Shown one piece after another: positions 15,822 to 23,433 of a stretch of 56,536 bases of DNA. A program made the position numbers and the translations under genes. Origin of the DNA: Streptomyces triticagri. GTDB lineage: Bacteria > Actinomycetota > Actinomycetes > Streptomycetales > Streptomycetaceae. Under the pieces are notes generated by a model. It had not been told where the DNA came from. It worked only from the letters and a program-made list of their open reading frames with translations, and did no database searches. Location: the NCBI RefSeq assembly GCF_003429565.1, contig NZ_QUAK01000102.1, positions 16,687 to 73,222 on the forward strand, given 5' to 3'. Each line of letters opens with the position of its first letter. The stretch's first letter is position 1.

Positions 15822-17851
15822 TGCCGACGCCTGCCGCCCTCCTCACCCGCAAACGCCTCACCGAGAAGCTGGCCCGGCCCGGCGTGCGCGTCCGGGGCCT
15901 GAAGCGGCTGCCGCTCCTCTCCCGGATCTGCCTCGCCGTCCTGGCCCTCGTCGTACTCATGGCCGTGTTCGCGCCGCTGCTCGCACCGCACGATCCGCTG
16001 GACCAGGCCGCCCAGGCCGGCGGCAACGGTCATCCGTCCGCCGACCACTGGATGGGGCAGGACAGCCTCGGCCGGGACATCCTCAGCCGGCTGATGTACG
16101 GGGCGCGCTGGTCGCTCGCCATCGGGCTCGGCGCCACCCTGCTCGGACTGCTCGTCGGCGCGCTGCTCGGGGCGATCGCCGCGACCTCACGCAAGGCGGT
16201 CGACGAGACCCTGATGCGCTGCCTCGACGTGGTGATGGCCTTCCCCGGCATCGCGCTCGCGGCGGTCCTCGTCTCCGTCTTCGGCGGCGGCATCCCGGTG
16301 CTGATCTGCGCCATCGCGTTCCTCTACGTACCGCCCATCGCGCGGGTGGTACGGGCGAACGTGCTCGACCAGTACGGCGAGGACTATGTGACGGCCGAGC
16401 GGATCATCGGGGCCCGCACCCCGCACGTCGTGATCAAGCATGTGGCGATCAACTGTGCCGCGCCGATCCTGGTGTTCTGCACCGTGCAGGTCGCGGAGGC
16501 GATCGTCTTCGAGGCCTCGCTGTCGTTCATCGGCGCCGGGGTGCGGCCGCCCGACCCGTCCTGGGGCAGCGTCATCGCGGACGGCAAGAACATGGTGCTG
16601 ATCGGCGGTTGGTGGGCGACGGTCTTCCCCGGCCTCCTGATGCTGATCACGGTGCTCGCCCTGAACGTCCTGGCCGAGGGGGTCTCGGACGCCTGGGCCG
16701 CGCCCGCCGCCCGTGACCTGCCCACGGAAGAGGCGCGCGCCGAGGACCGGCTCGAGGCACCGGAGGCCGGCTCCGGCACGGTCCTCGAACTGCCGGGACT
16801 CTCCGATGCGGCGGCCCGGCTGCGGGCCCGCGCCAGACCGCTGCCGTCGGGCCCACCGGTCCTCACCGTGCGGGATCTGGCCATCGGCTTCGACCAGCGG
16901 CACGGCGGCGTCGATGTGGTCGACGGCATCGGATTCGACGTACGGCCGGGTGAAATCCTGGGCCTGGTCGGCGAATCCGGCTGCGGCAAGTCGCTGACCG
17001 CCCTGACGGTGATGGGCCTGCAGCCGGGCGGCGCCCGCATCGGCGGCAGCGTCACCTTCGACGGCACGGAGCTGCTCGGCCTGCCGATGCGCACCCGGCG
17101 CCGGCTGCTCGGCCACGACATGGCGATGATCTACCAGGATGCGCTCTCCTCCCTGAACCCGGCGATGACGATCCGCGCCCAGCTGAAACAGGTCGTCCGC
17201 AGGGGCGGCCGGCGCACCCCGGCCGAGCTCCTGCAACTGGTCGGCCTCGACCCCGAACGCACCCTGCGCAGCTACCCGCACGAGCTGTCCGGCGGCCAGC
17301 GCCAGCGCGTACTGATCGCCCTCGCGCTGTCCCGCGACCCCAAGCTGATCGTCGCCGACGAGCCGACCACCGCACTCGATGTGACGGTGCAGGCACAGGT
17401 CATGGAGCTGCTGCTGCGGCTGCGCGAGGAGCTGGGCTTCGCCCTGATCCTGGTCTCGCACGACCTCGCGCTGGTCGCGGACGTCACCGACCGGGTGGTG
17501 GTGATGTACGGCGGCCAGATCGTCGAGACCGGCGTCACCGCGGATCTGGTGGAGGCCCCGGCGCACCACTACACCCGCGGTCTGCTCGGCTCGGTGCTCT
17601 CCCTCGAGGCGTCGGCCGCGGGAGCGTCGAGCGGACCGGGGAGGCTCACCCAGATCAAGGGCGTGGTGCCGTCGCCCGCCGACTTCCCGGCCGGCTGCCG
17701 CTTCGCCGACCGCTGCCCGCAGGCCGTGCAGGTCTGCCGGACCACCGCCCCCGAACTGCTCGGCGCCGGCCGGGCGCACTCGGCGGCCTGCCACCGTCCC
17801 GCGGTCACCCTGACCGTGCCCGAACCCAGGGGAAGCGAGGCCGTCAAGTGA
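15821..17851 (+). CDS. Fused ABC permease-ATPase (DppC-DppD type)
   Basis: The 676-residue protein joins two subunits that are usually separate. Residues 1-290 form a DppC-like permease (IGLGATLLGLLVGALLGAI, the EAA-like loop EDYVTAERIIGARTP, SFIGAGVRPPDPSWG). A linker of about 55 residues leads to an ATPase with Walker A GESGCGKS, signature LSGGQRQRVLIA and Walker B LIVADEPTTALD. It ends with the Cys-bearing oligopeptide-type C-terminus CRFADRCPQAVQVC. There is no frameshift; the fusion is continuous. As I recall, the Corynebacterium sialic acid importer also has a permease-ATPase fusion, which supports the assignment. Confidence 0.92.
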   Translation: MPTPAALLTRKRLTEKLARPGVRVRGLKRLPLLSRICLAVLALVVLMAVFAPLLAPHDPLDQAAQAGGNGHPSADHWMGQDSLGRDILSRLMYGARWSLAIGLGATLLGLLVGALLGAIAATSRKAVDETLMRCLDVVMAFPGIALAAVLVSVFGGGIPVLICAIAFLYVPPIARVVRANVLDQYGEDYVTAERIIGARTPHVVIKHVAINCAAPILVFCTVQVAEAIVFEASLSFIGAGVRPPDPSWGSVIADGKNMVLIGGWWATVFPGLLMLITVLALNVLAEGVSDAWAAPAARDLPTEEARAEDRLEAPEAGSGTVLELPGLSDAAARLRARARPLPSGPPVLTVRDLAIGFDQRHGGVDVVDGIGFDVRPGEILGLVGESGCGKSLTALTVMGLQPGGARIGGSVTFDGTELLGLPMRTRRRLLGHDMAMIYQDALSSLNPAMTIRAQLKQVVRRGGRRTPAELLQLVGLDPERTLRSYPHELSGGQRQRVLIALALSRDPKLIVADEPTTALDVTVQAQVMELLLRLREELGFALILVSHDLALVADVTDRVVVMYGGQIVETGVTADLVEAPAHHYTRGLLGSVLSLEASAAGASSGPGRLTQIKGVVPSPADFPAGCRFADRCPQAVQVCRTTAPELLGAGRAHSAACHRPAVTLTVPEPRGSEAVK

Positions 17852-18906
17852 CCGGCCAGGAGCAGTTGATCACGCTGTCCGACGCCCATGTGGTGCACCG
17901 GGCACGCTCCGGCGGACTCTTCTCCCGGGACCGGGTGTACGCCCTGACCGGCGCCGACCTGGAGATCGCGGCCGGTGAGACGGTCGGCGTGGTGGGCGAG
18001 TCGGGCTGCGGCAAGTCGACGCTCGCCAAGGTGCTGGTGGGAGTGCAGCGGCCGACCGCCGGCACGGTGGCGTTCCGCGGCCGCGATCTGTGGACGATGC
18101 CCTCCGCGGAGCGCCGTACGGCCGTCGGCAGCAGCACCGGCATGATCTTCCAGGACCCGTCCACGGCCCTCAACCGGCGGCTGTCCGTACGGCAGATCCT
18201 GCGCGATCCGCTCGATGTGCACCGGCGCGGGGATCCACCCGAACGGGAGGAGCGGGTACGGGAGTTGATGGATCTGGTCGGGCTGCCGAAGGTGCTGGCC
18301 GAGGCGCTGCCCGCGCAGCTCTCCGGCGGTCAGCGCCAGCGGGTGGCGATCGCCCGCGCGCTCGCCCTCGAGCCGGAACTCGTGGTGGCGGACGAACCCA
18401 CCAGCGCCCTGGACGTCTCGGTCCGCGCCCAGATCCTCAATCTGCTGCTCGACCTCAAGGAACGGCTCGGGCTCGCCCTGCTCTTCGTGTCCCACGACAT
18501 CCAGACCGTGCGCCGGATGAGCGACCGCGTGATCACCATGTATCTGGGCCGGATCGTGGAGGAGGCGCCGGCCGACGAAGGTCTCGACCGGGCCCGGCAT
18601 CCGTACACCCGCGCCCTGTTCTCGGCGACGCCCGGGCTGCTCGATCCGATCGACCCGATCCCCCTGGTGGGTCCGGTCCCGTCGGCGACCCGGCCGCCGA
18701 GCGGCTGCCCGTTCCGTACCCGCTGCTGGCGGGCGGACGAGGTGTGTGCACAGCGGATGCCGGAGGTCGGCGAGGCGGATGCGGGCCACCGGTTCCGCTG
18801 CCACCACCCGGTGGACGACGGCCAGTCGACGCACGAGCTCGTCAGCCAGGCCGCCGCAGCGGCCACGGAAACGGCCGCCGCCACGGCCATGAAGGAGTGC
18901 CGATGA
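17848..18906 (+). CDS. ABC transporter ATP-binding protein (DppF type)
   Basis: Second ATPase of the importer, 352 residues. Walker A GESGCGKST, signature LSGGQRQRVAIA, Walker B LVVADEPTSALD and the H-loop in LLFVSHDIQT are all intact, so both nucleotide sites of the complex should work. The C-terminus has the oligopeptide-type Cys motif CPFRTRCWRADEVC, followed by an Ala-rich tail. GTG 17848 overlaps the preceding stop by four bases, and its TGA overlaps the ATG of the lyase gene by four bases, showing tight coupling of transport and catabolism. Confidence 0.93.
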   Translation: MTGQEQLITLSDAHVVHRARSGGLFSRDRVYALTGADLEIAAGETVGVVGESGCGKSTLAKVLVGVQRPTAGTVAFRGRDLWTMPSAERRTAVGSSTGMIFQDPSTALNRRLSVRQILRDPLDVHRRGDPPEREERVRELMDLVGLPKVLAEALPAQLSGGQRQRVAIARALALEPELVVADEPTSALDVSVRAQILNLLLDLKERLGLALLFVSHDIQTVRRMSDRVITMYLGRIVEEAPADEGLDRARHPYTRALFSATPGLLDPIDPIPLVGPVPSATRPPSGCPFRTRCWRADEVCAQRMPEVGEADAGHRFRCHHPVDDGQSTHELVSQAAAAATETAAATAMKECR

Positions 18907-19838
18907 CCATTCCCGCCCCGCTGAACGGTGTCGTCCCGCCCGTCTGCACTCCCCTGACGCCGGACAGCGAGGTGGACACGGCGTCGCTCGTGGCCCTCGT
19001 CGATCATCTCCTCGAGGCAGGGGTGGACGGCCTGTTCGTGCTCGGCTCGACCTCCGAGGTGGCGTTCCTGCCGGATGCGCACCGCAGACTCGTGGTGGAG
19101 ACGGTGACGCGGCATGTGGCGGGTCAGGTGCCGGTGCTCGCCGGGGTCATCGACACCGCGACCCTGCGGGTCGTGCGGCATGCCGAGACGGCGCTCGCGG
19201 CGGGCGCGGACGCGCTGGTGGCCACGGCGCCCTTCTACACCCGGACCCATCCGGCCGAGATCGCCGAGCACTTCAGGCTGATCGCCCGGCGCACGGGCGC
19301 ACCGCTCTTCGCGTACGACCTGCCGGTGTCGGTGCACTCGAAGCTGGGCGCCGAGCTGGTGCTCGAGCTGGCCGCGGAGGGGGTGCTCGCCGGTCTGAAG
19401 GACTCGTCGGGGGACGAGGGCGGGTTCCGGTCCGTGGTGCTCGGGGCGCGGTCGCGGGCGGACGTGGACGGGTTCAGTGTGCTGACCGGGAGTGAGCTGA
19501 CGGTGGACAGTGCGCTCGCGATGGGTGCGGCAGGGGTGGTGCCGGGGCTCGGCAACGTCGACCCTGCGGGGTATGTGCGGCTGCACCGGCTGTGTGTGGC
19601 GGGCGAGTGGGCCCTTGCCAGGGCCGAGCAGGAGCGGTTGTGCGGGCTGTTCGGGATGGTGGGGGTCGGGGATCCGGCCCGGATGGGGCGGTCGTCCTCG
19701 GCGCTCGGGGCGTTCAAGGCGGCGCTGTACCTCCGGGGGGTCATCGCCTGTCCCCTGACGGCCGCGCCTCAGCTTCCGCTGTCTGCATCCGAGGTCGCCG
19801 CCGTGGGCAAGTATCTGGCGGCTGCCGGACTCCTTTGA
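18903..19838 (+). CDS. DapA/NanA-family lyase (probable N-acetylneuraminate lyase)
   Basis: Class I aldolase-type TIM barrel, 311 residues. The substrate carboxylate loop is GSTSE (about 46-50), the catalytic Tyr lies in FAYDLPVSVH and the Schiff-base Lys in AGLKDSSGD. The family includes dihydrodipicolinate synthase, N-acetylneuraminate lyase and keto-deoxy sugar acid aldolases. Motifs alone do not separate them; KDSSGD is not the best-known NanA form. Its location at the end of a transporter operon, convergent with a sialidase and near a FadR-type regulator, makes sialic acid cleavage to N-acetylmannosamine and pyruvate the most likely reaction. A housekeeping dapA would not sit here. Confidence 0.75.
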   Translation: MTIPAPLNGVVPPVCTPLTPDSEVDTASLVALVDHLLEAGVDGLFVLGSTSEVAFLPDAHRRLVVETVTRHVAGQVPVLAGVIDTATLRVVRHAETALAAGADALVATAPFYTRTHPAEIAEHFRLIARRTGAPLFAYDLPVSVHSKLGAELVLELAAEGVLAGLKDSSGDEGGFRSVVLGARSRADVDGFSVLTGSELTVDSALAMGAAGVVPGLGNVDPAGYVRLHRLCVAGEWALARAEQERLCGLFGMVGVGDPARMGRSSSALGAFKAALYLRGVIACPLTAAPQLPLSASEVAAVGKYLAAAGLL

Positions 19839-19863
19839 AAGATCCCCGGCCCCGCCCCCATAG

Positions 19864-19928
19864 GAGCCCCTCCGGCGATTGAGGAGGCCCGCCCGGCAGG
19901 GCTTTCGGGAAGGGGCGGGGCTGGGGAA
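19864..19928. repeat. Dispersed 3'-end repeat, single copy
   Basis: One unit containing GCCCCTCCGGCGATTGAGGA, then GGCCCGCCCGGCAGGGC and TTCGGGAAGGGGCGGGGCTG. It occupies the gap between the convergent lyase and sialidase genes. It matches the right half of the 5.1-kb element almost base for base and both units at 53.3 kb, but lacks the inverted left half. Confidence 0.85.
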
Positions 19929-19930
19929 TT

Positions 19931-21166
19931 TCAACTCAAGTCGGCCACGGCGACCCGGTGGAACTCGATGGATTCGTAGGGCCCGTCGACCCCCGTCTCG
20001 AAGAGGAGACCGACCGTACGCCGGTCCGGCTGGACGAGATCGGAGTACGCAGCCGGCTGCGCGGACAGACTCACAGCCTTCGCGAAGGACGCCCCCGCAT
20101 CCGCCGAGGACCAGATCGCCATCGCCTCCCGGGCCGTGGGCACGGAGGGCCCGGAGAACAACAACGGCCCACCCCGCCCCGCCACTTGAAGCACACTCCC
20201 CTGCACCACAGGGTTGTCGTTCAGCGACGCCTGTACCTCGTACCCCCGCGCGATGCTCTCGCCCCCGTCGAGCGAGTACGTGTCGAGCCGATTCCCCGCA
20301 CTGCTCCCGTTCTGATCCCGCGCGCTGAAGTACAGCCGCCCGTCGGGCAGTTGCGCGACCGTCGACTCGTTGGCGTTGTACACGCCCTCGTACGAGTCCT
20401 CGATGAACCCGAACCGCCAGTTGCGACCGCCGTCGTCGCTGTAGATCGCATGCGCGCCGTAGTACTTGGCCTCCTCGCCCGTGTCCGAGGATCCCTCGGG
20501 CGGCGAGGTGGAGTGGTTGGCGGGTACCACCAGGCGCCCCTTGTGCGGACCGTGGGTGAGGGCCAGCGCATGGCCGGGCCCGGTGGCGTACCAGCGCCAC
20601 CGGGGCAGCTTGGTGTCGGCGGTGATGTCCCGTGGCCGGGTGAAGCTGCGGCCGTCGTCGGCGGAGGTCTGCACGAACACCCGGCGGCTCTGCTCGGGCG
20701 TCACCTCGCCGCGCATGATCTCCGCCTCGGACACCTCGCCGCTGTTGTACGAGGTGACGAGGACGATCCTGCCGGTGCGCGGGTCGACGACCGGTGCCGG
20801 GTTGCCCCGGGTGTCGCCGTCGCCGGCCGCGACCAGGGTCAACGGACCCCACGTACAGCCGCCGTCGGTGGACCGCTTGACGACGACGTCGATGTTGCCG
20901 GAGTCCCCGGCGCCGCCGACACGGCCCTCGGCGAAGGCGAGCAGGGTGCCCGCCCGGGTTCTGACGGCGGCCGGTATCCGGTACGTGTCGTAGCCGGACT
21001 CGCCCGCCCGGTAGGGCACGGACGTGGTGCAGTCGCCCGCGGTGCGGGGCGCCGCCGCGGGTCCGGGCGCGGCCACCGCGGTCCCCGCGAGGGCGACCGC
21101 GGCAAGCACGGCGAGACCGGCGGCGGCGAAGGAACGACCGTGCATGGAACGGCTCGTGAAGGTCAT
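19931..21166 (-). CDS. Secreted sialidase (GH33 exo-alpha-sialidase)
   Basis: Removes terminal sialic acid from glycoconjugates outside the cell. The 411-residue precursor has a signal peptide (MTFTSRSMHGRSFAAAGLAV ... TAVAAP). The YRIPAAV motif carries an active-site Arg, and LLAFAEGR and GDSGNIDVVV supply further active-site residues. The Asp boxes STDGGCTW, SADDGRSF, SDDGGRNW and a weak fifth-blade SADAGASF mark the six-bladed propeller. NESTVAQLPDGRLYFSARDQ holds the catalytic Glu, and AAYSDL the nucleophilic Tyr. Start 21166 follows AGGGAG; ATG 21145 is possible. A promoter and operator copy 3 lie upstream, tying it to the transporter operon. Confidence 0.92.
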   Translation of the reverse strand: MTFTSRSMHGRSFAAAGLAVLAAVALAGTAVAAPGPAAAPRTAGDCTTSVPYRAGESGYDTYRIPAAVRTRAGTLLAFAEGRVGGAGDSGNIDVVVKRSTDGGCTWGPLTLVAAGDGDTRGNPAPVVDPRTGRIVLVTSYNSGEVSEAEIMRGEVTPEQSRRVFVQTSADDGRSFTRPRDITADTKLPRWRWYATGPGHALALTHGPHKGRLVVPANHSTSPPEGSSDTGEEAKYYGAHAIYSDDGGRNWRFGFIEDSYEGVYNANESTVAQLPDGRLYFSARDQNGSSAGNRLDTYSLDGGESIARGYEVQASLNDNPVVQGSVLQVAGRGGPLLFSGPSVPTAREAMAIWSSADAGASFAKAVSLSAQPAAYSDLVQPDRRTVGLLFETGVDGPYESIEFHRVAVADLS

Positions 21167-21232
21167 CGCTCTCCCTGATGTGCTGGACGTGACGTGACGT
21201 GCCGGGGCGCGGTGCGACGCGCTGAACGCGGA

Positions 21233-21248
21233 ACATGGGACGTGGGAT
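21233..21248 (+). promoter_or_regulatory. Operator-like motif copy 3 (sialidase)
   Basis: ACATGGGACGTGGGAT differs from the consensus ACGTRGGACGTRGGAT at one base. It is 67 bp upstream of the sialidase start and just downstream of the predicted promoter. On the plus strand it has the same orientation as copy 2 but points away from the gene it would control. Confidence 0.6.
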
Positions 21249-21256
21249 GTCCGGTG

Positions 21257-21285
21257 AATGTATCGACGCCGGTGACGCACGGCAA
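21257..21285 (-). promoter_or_regulatory. Promoter of the sialidase gene
   Basis: On the minus strand TTGCCG (21285-21280), a 17-bp spacer and TACATT (21262-21257) form a good vegetative promoter. Operator copy 3 begins 8 bp after the -10 box, similar to the arrangement at the transporter operon. Confidence 0.55.
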
Positions 21286-21364
21286 GAGAGATGCACGGCA
21301 ATACGTCTGCGCAGAAAGGGAGTTGAGCGAGTGGCGGAGGCGGCAGCGGCCTGCTGCCGCGCGG

Positions 21365-22033
21365 CTACTTCTCGCCCGGCGTCACGAGCCCCGACTCGTA
21401 CGCCACGATGACGAGTTGGGCGCGGTCACGCGCTCCCAGCTTGCCCATGATCCGGCTGACGTGTGTCTTCGCGGTGAGCGGGCTGAGTCCCAGCGTCTCC
21501 GCGACCTCGGTGTTGTTCAGGCCTCTCGCCACCAGGGCCAGGACCTGGCGTTCCCGTTCGGTCAGGCCCTCCGGACCGCCGGCCGTGGGGGCGGGTGCGT
21601 CCGGCGAGCGCAGCACCCGGGCGATCAGGCGGGCCGTCGGCCCGGGCGAGAGCAGGGCCTCGCCGGCGGCCACGGTCCGGATGGCGTCGAGGAGTTCGGC
21701 CGGTCTGGTGTCCTTGACCAGGAAGCCGGATGCGCCGGCGCGCAGCGCCTCCACCACGTGCTCGTCGGTGTCGTAGGTGGTCAGGACGAGCACCTTGACC
21801 CCGGCCAGGTCCTCGTCGGCCGCGATCCGGCGGGTGGCCTCGATCCCGTCCAGGTCGGGCATCCGTACATCCATGACGATCAGGTCGGCCCGTGCGCTGC
21901 GGGCCAGTTCGACCGCTTCGCGGCCGGTGCCGGCCTCGGCGACCACCTCCATGTCGGGCGCGGAGGACACCAGCATGGCGAAGGCGGCCCGCACCAGGCC
22001 CTGGTCGTCGGCAAGCAGCACACGCACGGTCAT
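21365..22033 (-). CDS. NarL/LuxR-family response regulator
   Basis: The 222-residue regulator has a receiver domain with acidic pocket ADDQ (9-10), phospho-acceptor Asp55 in LIVMDVRMPDLDG, the conserved Thr in LVLTTYD and Lys in FLVKD. The C-terminal LuxR helix-turn-helix reads LTERERQVLALVARGLNNTE ... SPLTAKTHVSRIMGKLGARD. ATG 22033 overlaps the stop of the sensor kinase by four bases, so the pair is translationally coupled. It is the last gene of the MMPL-kinase-regulator operon and probably controls that operon. Confidence 0.95.
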   Translation of the reverse strand: MTVRVLLADDQGLVRAAFAMLVSSAPDMEVVAEAGTGREAVELARSARADLIVMDVRMPDLDGIEATRRIAADEDLAGVKVLVLTTYDTDEHVVEALRAGASGFLVKDTRPAELLDAIRTVAAGEALLSPGPTARLIARVLRSPDAPAPTAGGPEGLTERERQVLALVARGLNNTEVAETLGLSPLTAKTHVSRIMGKLGARDRAQLVIVAYESGLVTPGEK

Positions 22034-23433
22034 GAGCTCTCCTCTCCCGCGGGCCCCGCAGCTCCTCGGGACTCCGCAGCTCCTTCGGACCCCGCGGCCC
22101 CCTCGGACTCCGCAGATCCTACGGCCCCCCCGGATCCCCCGAATCCCACGGGCAGTTGGAGCGGCAGAACGGCCCGCACCGAGAACCCCCCGCCGTCCCG
22201 CGGCCCCGCGTCCAGGGTGCCGCCGACGCTGCGGGCGCGCTCCCGCATGCCGACCAGACCGTAGCCGGGCGCCCCGGCGGGCTCGGGGGCGCCGGTGCCT
22301 CCGTCGTCGTGGACGCTGACGGACAGGGCATGGCGTTCCTCCCGTACGCCGATCTCGACCGCGACCGAGGAACCGCCGTGCCGTACGGCGTTGGTGAGCG
22401 ACTCCTGCACGATCCGGTACACCGCCGCGCCCACCGCGGGCGGCGGCGACCGCGTCTCCACCACGAGGTCGACCCGCGCTCCCGCGCTGCGGGCCGCGGC
22501 AGCCAGATCGGTGAGCCCGTCGAGACCGGGCAGCGGGCCGCCGGCCGCCGGCGGCTGCTGCTCTCCCGTGCGGGCGCTCTCGCCGGCCCGCAACACCTCG
22601 AGTGTGGCGCGCAGTTCACCGCGCGCGGAGCGGCAGGTGCCGGAGATGTCGTCGAGCGCCCTGCCGATCGCCGCCCGGTCGAGCCGGTCCGGGTCGACCG
22701 CGAGTATGTGCGCGGCCACCGAGGTCTGCACGCCGATCAGGGTGATGCTGTGGGCGAGGAGGTCGTGCAGATCGCGGGCGATCCGCAGCCGCTCCTCGGC
22801 GACCCGGCGGGCCGCCTCCTCCTCGCGGGTGCGTTCAGCGCGCACCGCGCGCTCGACGATGGCGGCGACGTAGCCCCGGTAGTAGCGGGCGTCCACGCCG
22901 AACACCAGGACCGCGATGATCCAGCCGGAGATCCTGAGCAGTTCGAGCCCCTGCTCGGAGTCGAAGCCGAACACCACCGTGAGCAGCAGGGAGATGAGCC
23001 CGGCGCCGACGACCAGGGTGCGCAGCGGCCGGCCGGTGGCAGCGACCGTGTAGAGCAGGATGACGGTCTGCGGCATCGACGCCGTGTGCGTGTAGTCGAG
23101 CAGGTGGTACGGCAGGACGATCGCGATGAAGGCGCAGAGCGCCAGGAGCGGGTGCCGGCGCCGCACGGCGACCGGCAGCCCGGAGGCGACGAGCAGCACC
23201 CAGCCGACGGCGTCGGGTGCCCGCCCGTCGCGCGTGACGAAGCCGAGCAGGACCGAGACGGCCAGCGCGCCGAGCGCGATCAGGGCGTCGTTGCGGTGCC
23301 GGTGCGGCGCGGTCATCGGTTCGCGGTTGACCGCGGCCATGATGCGGGCGCCGGTGCTCTGCGGGGCGTCCCGCGCCGGATGGGGGCGTGTGGTGTGCAC
23401 GCCCCCATCCTGCTGCAGCAGAAGCGGATTCAC
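22030..23433 (-). CDS. Two-component sensor histidine kinase (HisKA_3 type)
   Basis: The 467-residue kinase has about four to five membrane helices in the first 170 residues. The dimerisation/phospho-acceptor helix is RIARDLHDLLAHSITLIGVQ (His in LHDLLAHS). The ATPase domain has the N-box IVQESLTNAVRHG and the G-boxes HDDGGTG and GYGLVGMRERA. The tail is Gly/Ala/Ser/Glu-rich low complexity. GTG 23433 overlaps the MMPL stop and has AAGGAG about ten bases upstream, which is better than the internal ATGs at 23340 and 23316. Extracellular loops are short, so it may sense the membrane, as many such kinases paired with transporters do. Confidence 0.92.
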   Translation of the reverse strand: MNPLLLQQDGGVHTTRPHPARDAPQSTGARIMAAVNREPMTAPHRHRNDALIALGALAVSVLLGFVTRDGRAPDAVGWVLLVASGLPVAVRRRHPLLALCAFIAIVLPYHLLDYTHTASMPQTVILLYTVAATGRPLRTLVVGAGLISLLLTVVFGFDSEQGLELLRISGWIIAVLVFGVDARYYRGYVAAIVERAVRAERTREEEAARRVAEERLRIARDLHDLLAHSITLIGVQTSVAAHILAVDPDRLDRAAIGRALDDISGTCRSARGELRATLEVLRAGESARTGEQQPPAAGGPLPGLDGLTDLAAAARSAGARVDLVVETRSPPPAVGAAVYRIVQESLTNAVRHGGSSVAVEIGVREERHALSVSVHDDGGTGAPEPAGAPGYGLVGMRERARSVGGTLDAGPRDGGGFSVRAVLPLQLPVGFGGSGGAVGSAESEGAAGSEGAAESRGAAGPAGEESS

